Assembly (NCBI GenBank): GCA_009993495.1
Contig: JAACTI010000016.1
Coordinates: 1 to 8,412 of the forward strand
From: Deltaproteobacteria bacterium
GTDB taxonomy: Bacteria; Desulfobacterota; Desulfuromonadia; Desulfuromonadales; Geopsychrobacteraceae
Direction: 5' to 3'
Length of the DNA: 8,412 nt
Within the stretch, counting starts at the first letter, position 1; every line of letters starts with the position of its first letter. A program made the position numbers and the translations under genes. Under the pieces are notes generated by a model. That model was not told the origin of the DNA, made no database searches, and saw only the letters and a program-made list of their open reading frames with translations. Shown here in pieces: positions 1 to 4,525 of this stretch.

Positions 1-1
1 T

Positions 2-1324
2 CAGGCGAACCTGCAAGCTGAAATGGAACGGTCACGCTCGCTGGTCAATTCTATTGCCGATGGCGTGTATACCGTCGACATGAACATGCATATTACGGCT
101 TTTTCTCGCAGCCTTGAACGCATGACCGGCTTCGTCGAGGAAGAGGTTCTGGGAGCCTGTTGTCGGGATGTTTTACAAAGCAGCGTCTGCCTCACCGACT
201 GCCCCCTGCGCTGGACTCTGGACAATGAAAAACCCATCCAGAACTGCCGTGCATCGCTGACTAACCGCAGCAACCAAAACATCCCGGTCTTTATTTCGTC
301 TGAACTTTTACGCGATGCCGCCGGGCGGATCAACGGCTGTATCGGGATTGTCCGTGATCGCACCGAAGTCGAAACCCTTAAACAGCGGCTGGGAGACAGC
401 CAGTCGTTCAGTGAATTTGTCGGCAAAAGCAAGGCGATGATCGAGCTTTTTGAGCTGGCGGATAATCTCGCTGCTACCGAGGTCACCGTTCTGATCCAGG
501 GAGAAAGTGGCACGGGCAAAGAAATTATGGCCCGGGCTATTCATTACCGCTCAGATCGTCGCCATAAACCTTTTATTCGCGTCAACTGCGCCTCCCTGAC
601 AGAAAGTCTGCTCGAAACGGAATTATTCGGTCATGAAAAAGGCTCCTTCACCGGTGCGATTCGGGACAAACCTGGCCGTTTTGAGCTGGCCGACGGCGGC
701 ACAATTTTTCTCGATGAAATTGGCGATACCTCGCCAGCCTTGCAAGCCAAACTGCTGCGCGTGTTACAGGAGCGTGAATTTGAACGGGTGGGTGGAATCC
801 GCACCCTTAAAACGGATGTCCGCGTCATTGCCGCCACCAATAAAGATTTGCGCCAGGAGGTTGCCCATGGCAATTTTCGCGAAGATCTTTATTACCGGCT
901 CTGCGTGGTGCCCCTCTACCTGCCGCCTTTACGAGAACGCAAGGAAGATATTCCCCTGTTGGTCGAAGCCTTTATTGCCAAACTCAACGCCCGCGGCGAA
1001 CGAATTCAGGAAGTTTCAACCCGGGCGATGGCCTTGATAATGGAATACGACTGGCCCGGCAATGTGCGTGAATTGGAAAATGCCATAGAACACGCCTATG
1101 TCACCAGCACGAGTGGCCGCATAGAGCGCCGCTTTTTGCCCGCTGTCATGCGGCACACCTCTGACCGTGAGCTTGCGGGTGAAGATCTGCCGAAAACCTC
1201 GGAACAAACGGAAATACGCCAGGTTCTCGAAGCCTGCAAATGGCAAAAAGCCGCAGCGGCAAAGCAACTCGGGATCAGTCGCACCACCCTATGGCGTCGC
1301 ATGAAAGAAGTGAAACTGTGCTGA
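2..1324 (+). CDS. Sigma-54-dependent activator, PAS-AAA+-Fis HTH (5' end probably outside window)
   Basis: This is an enhancer-binding transcription activator that would remodel sigma-54 RNA polymerase by ATP hydrolysis. Numbering from the ATG at 23, a PAS sensor spans about residues 1-117. The AAA+ domain follows, with Walker A GESGTGKE (160-167), the sigma-54 contact loop GSFTGA (207-212, a variant of GAFTGA), Walker B GGTIFLDE (225-232), sensor I around ATN (271-273) and WPGNVRE (344-350). A Fis-type helix-turn-helix fills about 395-430. The frame stays open for seven codons upstream of that ATG to the left edge and I see no ribosome site there, so the gene probably starts outside and may carry another sensor domain; no receiver domain is visible. 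The PAS domain is cysteine-rich (C46, C47, C56, C60, C75, C106). The neighbouring repeat array at 1969-2084 is a likely target. The family is certain; the signal sensed is unknown. Confidence 0.95.
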   Translation, partial: QANLQAEMERSRSLVNSIADGVYTVDMNMHITAFSRSLERMTGFVEEEVLGACCRDVLQSSVCLTDCPLRWTLDNEKPIQNCRASLTNRSNQNIPVFISSELLRDAAGRINGCIGIVRDRTEVETLKQRLGDSQSFSEFVGKSKAMIELFELADNLAATEVTVLIQGESGTGKEIMARAIHYRSDRRHKPFIRVNCASLTESLLETELFGHEKGSFTGAIRDKPGRFELADGGTIFLDEIGDTSPALQAKLLRVLQEREFERVGGIRTLKTDVRVIAATNKDLRQEVAHGNFREDLYYRLCVVPLYLPPLRERKEDIPLLVEAFIAKLNARGERIQEVSTRAMALIMEYDWPGNVRELENAIEHAYVTSTSGRIERRFLPAVMRHTSDRELAGEDLPKTSEQTEIRQVLEACKWQKAAAAKQLGISRTTLWRRMKEVKLC

Positions 1325-1331
1325 AATCAGC

Positions 1332-1338
1332 AAAGGAC
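1332..1338 (+). promoter_or_regulatory. Ribosome binding site that decides the chaperone start
   Basis: AAAGGAC lies about 6-7 bases before the ATG at 1345. It favours this start over in-frame ATGs further upstream at 1240 and 1300, which sit inside the activator gene and would add residues with no resemblance to the TorD family. Confidence 0.6.
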
Positions 1339-1344
1339 AGCGGT

Positions 1345-1956
1345 ATGCTCGAAAACCATCACCGCCTTGAGCTCTATCGAATTTTTGCCCGGCTCTTTAC
1401 CTATCCCGACCACAGCCTGCTGGAAGATTTGCCCAACGAAGCTACCGCCGTGGCAAAGTTGCTCGGCAGCGAACATCTCCATTTAGCCCAGGCCCCCAGT
1501 CTCCATGAGCTGCAAACTGCCTATACGCGGCTCTTCATCAGTCATCTGGGGGGTGTACCTGCTCCGCCCTACGGTTCTATTTACCTCGAAGACAACCAGC
1601 AACTCATGGGTCAGACCAGCTTGTGTGCCCTGCGCGCCTACGAGGATGAAGGCCTCAGCTATGAACAAGGCACTGAGCCGCCGGACTTCATCGCCACCGA
1701 GCTGGAATTTCTTTACTATCTCACGCGCGAGGAAATAGCCGCCCTGAAACGTCAAGAGCTCGAACTCGCCCACAGTTTACGCCAGAAACAAGGAGATTTT
1801 TGCCATATTCTGCTCCAACCCTGGATCAAAATCTTTTGTCGACGAATTCTTGAAGTTGAAGATTGTCACCCTGTTTATCGCTGGAGCGCCAACGCACTGC
1901 TCGACTTCTGCGGCGAGGAAGAAACCTTCCAGGGAGTTTCCGCACAGGGCGATTAA
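1345..1956 (+). CDS. TorD/DmsD-family molybdoenzyme maturation chaperone
   Basis: This is a 203-residue cytoplasmic, mostly helical protein of the TorD/DmsD/NarJ group. These chaperones bind the Tat signal or apo-form of a molybdoenzyme catalytic subunit and hold it until the cofactor is inserted. Family features visible are an N-terminal Y-R-x-F-A-R-L-F-x-Y-P segment (11-21), the P-P-Y-G-S-I-Y-L loop (74-81) and the P-D-F-I-A-T-E-L-E-F-L-Y-Y-L helix (113-126), the family's hallmark. Length is normal. The start at 1345 is chosen for its Shine-Dalgarno site and because residues before it would overlap the activator. It follows the activator stop by 20 bp, so the two probably share a transcript. 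The evident client is the Tat-dependent catalytic subunit starting at 4526, although the two are separated by the cytochrome-porin unit. The exact subfamily (TorD, DmsD or a Psr/Ttr-linked type) is not resolved. Confidence 0.9.
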   Translation: MLENHHRLELYRIFARLFTYPDHSLLEDLPNEATAVAKLLGSEHLHLAQAPSLHELQTAYTRLFISHLGGVPAPPYGSIYLEDNQQLMGQTSLCALRAYEDEGLSYEQGTEPPDFIATELEFLYYLTREEIAALKRQELELAHSLRQKQGDFCHILLQPWIKIFCRRILEVEDCHPVYRWSANALLDFCGEEETFQGVSAQGD

Positions 1957-1968
1957 CCTTTCGGCCAA

Positions 1969-1983
1969 GAAACAAAATGTTCC
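1969..1983. promoter_or_regulatory. Putative activator operator 1 (imperfect inverted repeat)
   Basis: GAAAC-AAAAT-GTTCC is the first of three dyads with 5-base arms and a 5-base AT-only spacer; one arm base differs from perfect symmetry. It is followed by ACGA, as is copy 2, so copies 1 and 2 form a tandem pair with a 17-bp period. It is about 195 bp upstream of the inferred transcription start, a normal distance for a sigma-54 enhancer site. Binding by the adjacent activator is inference. Confidence 0.5.
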
Positions 1984-1985
1984 AC

Positions 1986-2000
1986 GAAACTTTTTGTTTC
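1986..2000. promoter_or_regulatory. Putative activator operator 2 (perfect inverted repeat)
   Basis: GAAAC-TTTTT-GTTTC is a perfect 5-base-arm dyad centred 17 bp from copy 1 and 84 bp from copy 3. The 84-bp distance is close to eight helical turns, so copies 2 and 3 would lie on the same DNA face. Confidence 0.6.
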
Positions 2001-2069
2001 ACGAGCGTGCAATTCCCTGCGACTCACTGAGTTCTCTGTGTTTCTGCTGGAATAATCGTTGAAAAATTA

Positions 2070-2084
2070 GAAACATTTTGTTTC
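2070..2084. promoter_or_regulatory. Putative activator operator 3 (perfect inverted repeat)
   Basis: GAAAC-ATTTT-GTTTC is the third dyad, with the same arms and spacer length. It sits inside a second overlapping dyad, GTTGAAA (2058-2064) with TTTCAAC (2081-2087). Its centre is 72 bp upstream of the -24-like GG, a typical enhancer-promoter distance. Three copies in about 115 bp with conserved arms and divergent AT spacers argue for a protein-binding site rather than chance. Confidence 0.6.
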
Positions 2085-2122
2085 AACCAGTCAATCCTTT
2101 CGCCGAGTGCCCCCCCCAGATA

Positions 2123-2138
2123 GCGGGCTTTCCCCCGC
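2123..2138 (+). terminator. Weak GC-rich hairpin, possible end of the activator-chaperone transcript
   Basis: GCGGG (2123-2127) can pair with CCCGC (2134-2138) across a 6-base loop. No T-run follows, so it is at best a weak or rho-assisted terminator, or simply chance. No better terminator is visible between the chaperone and the cytochrome. Confidence 0.2.
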
Positions 2139-2146
2139 CAGTCTCT

Positions 2147-2162
2147 TTGGTATATATCTTGA
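2147..2162 (+). promoter_or_regulatory. Candidate sigma-54 (-24/-12) promoter for the cytochrome-porin unit
   Basis: TTGG (2147-2150), ten bases, then GA with TT before it (TTGA, 2159-2162). This keeps the strict GG-N10 spacing of sigma-54 promoters and the -24 TTGG and -12 TTG core, but has A in place of C in the usual GC. Transcription would start near 2173, leaving a leader of about 98 bases. It lies downstream of three putative enhancer dyads and of a gene for a sigma-54 activator, which supports the call despite the mismatch. Confidence 0.5.
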
Positions 2163-2270
2163 AATCCTAATATCCGGAAAGTTTAATTATTCGTCCGACT
2201 CATCACCGAACGCAGCCTGTCGAACCTCTCGCTGAGCTGCACTCACTGTATCCGTTAAAAGGAGTAGAAA

Positions 2271-2594
2271 ATGAAATTGTTCAAGCTTCTGACTGTTCTT
2301 CTGGTTGTGACCTGCGCAGCCACCCTGGTTATGGCTGCCGAAGGCGGCAATTCACGCAAAGGGAAGTATCTGTTCAAAAAAAGCTGTAAACCCTGCCACG
2401 TCAGCGGTGCCGAAGGGGGAGAATTGACGCCTTTGAAAAAAACCCAAAAACAATGGGACAGGTTTTTCACTGACGACAAACACAAAAGCAAGCCTGAGGC
2501 ACTGGAAAATTTTTCTGACCAGGATCTTAAAGACATTAATCAGTTTCTGTTTGACCACGCCGTCGATTCCGATCAGCCGGAAACTTGCGGCTGA
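2271..2594 (+). CDS. Small exported monoheme c-type cytochrome
   Basis: This 107-residue protein has a clear Sec signal peptide (basic K2/K5, hydrophobic core 6-20, likely cleavage after VMA at 22), leaving a mature periplasmic domain of about 85 residues. One heme-attachment motif, C39-K-P-C42-H43, is present, preceded by the G-K-Y-L-F-K-K helix typical of class I cytochromes c. After the motif there is no methionine at all, so the usual Met axial ligand is absent; H71 or H96 are the remaining candidates. The C-terminus ends in a hydrophilic tail with an extra Cys (C106). A strong ribosome site (AAAAGGAG) precedes the start. It lies 32 bp before the porin gene and is probably co-transcribed with it. 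The likely role is electron transfer in the periplasm; the partner is not identifiable from sequence. Confidence 0.88.
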   Translation: MKLFKLLTVLLVVTCAATLVMAAEGGNSRKGKYLFKKSCKPCHVSGAEGGELTPLKKTQKQWDRFFTDDKHKSKPEALENFSDQDLKDINQFLFDHAVDSDQPETCG

Positions 2595-2611
2595 ACCTAT
2601 TCCCTTAAAAC

Positions 2612-2618
2612 TGGAGGT
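2612..2618 (+). promoter_or_regulatory. Ribosome binding site of the porin gene
   Basis: TGGAGGT lies 8 bases before the ATG at 2627, in the short gap after the cytochrome stop. It supports translation of both genes from one transcript. Confidence 0.6.
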
Positions 2619-2626
2619 ACCAAAAG

Positions 2627-4393
2627 ATGCAAAAGTTTTTCAGTTTGATTCTCGCGTTGCTGTTTCTGGCCCCTGCCACCCTTCTGGCCCAAACACCAAC
2701 CGTGGATGATTTACAACAACAGCTGAACGATTTAACCGATCGCCTCGAACGGGCCGAACGCCATGTCGCCACTGACCGCATCACCTGGTACGGTGATCTG
2801 CGCGGCAAAGTCGACAGCTTGCATTACCAAGATTTGACTTGGAACCCTGGCATAAACGCCGATTTTACAGATTTTTTCATGAAGGTCGGCAGTGGCGAGC
2901 TGGGCGCACTCAACGTTTTTGACGGATCCGGCAACTTCAACCCAGGTTTGTCGCAAGGCAGCGCTCTCGACACTATGTTCGTCAATCTCGCTAACAATGA
3001 TCCGGCTCAATTTCAAGGACTGATGCAAGCCATGGGCGCCATGCAACAAAACGGCACCATGCCTGGAATTGGAGCCTTCCGCCTGGCTACGGCACCTAAA
3101 TCTTCCGATCTTGACAATGATATTCTTTACACCACGCGCCTGCGCCTTGGAATGAAGGCCAAAGTTGCGGACAAGATCAATTTTTCCGGCCGTCTGTCTA
3201 TGTATAAAAACTGGGGAGATTCCACCGGCGTTAAGGTGTTTGATTCCTGGAATGCTTTTACCATGGACGGCTCCAATGGCGGCGCAACCTCGGGGGACTG
3301 GCTGCGGGTTGAACGCGCCTATTTCGATTGGAAAGACATGGGTGGGAGCAAGTTTTACCTGTCTATCGGACGCAGACCTTCGACCTATGGCTCACCCTCC
3401 AATTATCGCGAAAACGAATTGCGCGGCGGCACGCCCTCCGGCGCAATGATGCACTTTGCTTTTGATGGCATCACCGTTGGTTATAAACTCGGCGAAGTCA
3501 CCGGCATTGAGGGCCAGGTGGTGCGTTTCTGCTACGGGCAAGGCTTTGAATCTCAATGGGGTAACGGTGAAATGTTCAACGATGCCGGTACCGCGAACCT
3601 TGAGGACACCCATGTCGGCGGTTTTAATATCGACCTCTATAACGATGGTTATTCTCTCGTTCAGCTGACAGCTTTCCGCGCCATGGATGTCAATGACGGT
3701 TTTAAAGGCACTTTTGCCTTCCCGACCCAATACGGAGCACTTTTCGCACCGACCCTCTACCGAGATATGCAGAAGTTCCCCAACTTTAATTTTGTTACCC
3801 GCTACACGCCCTCGACGGTGATCGGCGATATCAACCTTGCCGGAGTGAATTTTGAGCGGGTTGAAGAAAATGGGTTTACCTGGTTCGGCGCGGTCGGCAT
3901 GACTCAGCTTGAATCCAACGGCAAGGCTGGAATGTTTGGCGGCATGGGCAATGATGCGGTTTATCAAGCCACCTTGACGAGTGACGCGTCTGAGGTTTAC
4001 ATGACCCCGGTCAAGGCGATGGATGATCAGACCAATGAAGGCTACGGCGTTTATGTTGGCATTCAGACTCCGGCCCCCATGGGCAAGCTGGGGCTGGAAT
4101 ATAACTTCGGATCGAAATACTGGACGCCTTTCACCCAAGGGCAAGATGACGCCATTGGCAGCAAACTCGCCACCCGCGGCCATGTTGGCGAAGCCTATTA
4201 CATTGTTGAATTCAACAAAAATACCTTCTTGAAGGTCGGTGGTCTTTACTACGACTATCAATACACCGGCAGCGGTTCACCGGTGGGGGCTCCCCTTAAA
4301 GTTGAAGACGTTAAAGATGGCAAGGCATTTTCGTTGATGCCGGTTGTCGATACCGCCTGGGATGCCTACGCATCTTTGACGGTTAAATTTTAA
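2627..4393 (+). CDS. Putative outer-membrane porin, DUF3373-like
   Basis: This 588-residue protein has a Sec signal peptide (about 1-21, ending LLA/Q). A short N-terminal heptad-type helix (D-D-L-Q-Q-Q-L-N-D-L to about residue 45) follows, as in many trimeric or peptidoglycan-linked porins. The rest alternates short aromatic-rich strands and Gly/Asn/Asp turns typical of a beta-barrel, ending in A-S-L-T-V-K-F with the terminal Phe expected for BAM-assembled proteins. The central region with Y-K-N-W-G-D, R-A-Y-F-D-W-K and S-I-G-R-R-P-S-T-Y-G-S-P resembles the DUF3373 putative-porin family as I recall it from Desulfuromonadales and Campylobacterota. No CxxCH motif occurs, so it is not itself a cytochrome. 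Its place between a cytochrome and a molybdoenzyme operon suggests passage of that enzyme's substrate or product. Porin is confident; the family name is less so and the specificity is unknown. Confidence 0.82.
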   Translation: MQKFFSLILALLFLAPATLLAQTPTVDDLQQQLNDLTDRLERAERHVATDRITWYGDLRGKVDSLHYQDLTWNPGINADFTDFFMKVGSGELGALNVFDGSGNFNPGLSQGSALDTMFVNLANNDPAQFQGLMQAMGAMQQNGTMPGIGAFRLATAPKSSDLDNDILYTTRLRLGMKAKVADKINFSGRLSMYKNWGDSTGVKVFDSWNAFTMDGSNGGATSGDWLRVERAYFDWKDMGGSKFYLSIGRRPSTYGSPSNYRENELRGGTPSGAMMHFAFDGITVGYKLGEVTGIEGQVVRFCYGQGFESQWGNGEMFNDAGTANLEDTHVGGFNIDLYNDGYSLVQLTAFRAMDVNDGFKGTFAFPTQYGALFAPTLYRDMQKFPNFNFVTRYTPSTVIGDINLAGVNFERVEENGFTWFGAVGMTQLESNGKAGMFGGMGNDAVYQATLTSDASEVYMTPVKAMDDQTNEGYGVYVGIQTPAPMGKLGLEYNFGSKYWTPFTQGQDDAIGSKLATRGHVGEAYYIVEFNKNTFLKVGGLYYDYQYTGSGSPVGAPLKVEDVKDGKAFSLMPVVDTAWDAYASLTVKF

Positions 4394-4401
4394 TTTTAGT
4401 G

Positions 4402-4439
4402 CGAGGAGCGCGGCCCTTGGGCGTTCTCCTCGTTTTTTT
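4402..4439 (+). terminator. Rho-independent terminator after the porin gene
   Basis: CGAGGAG (4402-4408) pairs perfectly with CTCCTCG (4426-4432), with further possible pairing inside the loop (CGC 4409-4411 with GCG 4421-4423), directly followed by seven T (4433-4439). It lies 8 bp after the porin stop and separates the cytochrome-porin unit from the molybdoenzyme operon. Confidence 0.9.
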
Positions 4440-4467
4440 CAACTCAATACATTCAATTATCTATATT
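4438..4467 (+). promoter_or_regulatory. Weak sigma-70-type promoter candidate for the molybdoenzyme operon
   Basis: TTCAAC (4438-4443), an 18-base spacer, then TATATT (4462-4467). The -10-like box matches five of six consensus bases; the -35 is poor. The 132-bp gap after the terminator must hold a promoter if the operon is not read through, and this is the best I see; no GAAAC-N5-GTTTC dyad occurs here. Confidence 0.25.
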
Positions 4468-4477
4468 TTTGATTTAA

Positions 4478-4503
4478 GTCGGGGCCGCTTTTGGCTAGCC
4501 GAC
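4478..4503. promoter_or_regulatory. Interrupted inverted repeat in the molybdoenzyme operon leader
   Basis: GTCGG (4478-4482) is complementary to CCGAC (4499-4503), with an inner GCC/GGC pair. It lies just before the ribosome site (TGAGGAG, 4513-4519). It could be an operator or an RNA hairpin affecting translation; no function can be assigned. Confidence 0.35.
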
Positions 4504-4525
4504 AACCCTGAATGAGGAGTTTAAC

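Larger units (their letters stand above)
1957..2270 (+). other. Intergenic regulatory region upstream of the cytochrome gene
   Basis: These 314 bases hold no credible gene. They contain three related inverted repeats (1969-1983, 1986-2000, 2070-2084), a -24/-12-like element (2147-2162), a run of eight C (2110-2117), a short GC-rich hairpin (2123-2138) and a good ribosome binding site (AAAAGGAG, 2257-2264) for the cytochrome. The small reading frames crossing the first part have no ribosome sites and run out of the chaperone gene. The arrangement reads as a sigma-54-type control region with an untranslated leader of roughly 100 bases. Confidence 0.7.

Noticed and set aside
1240..1344. Longer N-terminal version of the chaperone starting inside the activator gene
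   Set aside because: It would overlap the activator by 85 bp, has no ribosome site, and adds residues unlike the TorD family; the ATG at 1345 has a proper Shine-Dalgarno site.
1969..2084. GAAAC/GTTTC repeats as a remnant CRISPR array
   Set aside because: CRISPR repeats often end in GAAAC, but here the units are 15 bp, unevenly spaced (17 and 84 bp), have divergent centres and no regular spacers.
2110..2117. Run of eight C as a phase-variation tract
   Set aside because: It is in non-coding DNA, is not placed between promoter boxes of a good promoter, and nothing around it suggests a variable gene.
2123..2138. GG-N10-GC match to a sigma-54 promoter in the GC-rich hairpin
   Set aside because: Only the GG and GC agree; the surrounding bases are C-rich and lack the TTGG and TTGC context. 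The element at 2147-2162 fits better.
3392..4261. Long open frame of 289 codons on the minus strand
   Set aside because: It lies entirely inside the porin gene, has no ribosome site or recognisable domain, and its openness follows from the codon use of the porin on the opposite strand.
4482..4495. GG-N10-GC match to a sigma-54 promoter before the molybdoenzyme gene
   Set aside because: The flanking bases do not match the -24 and -12 boxes, and it lies inside a GC-rich inverted repeat that explains the match.
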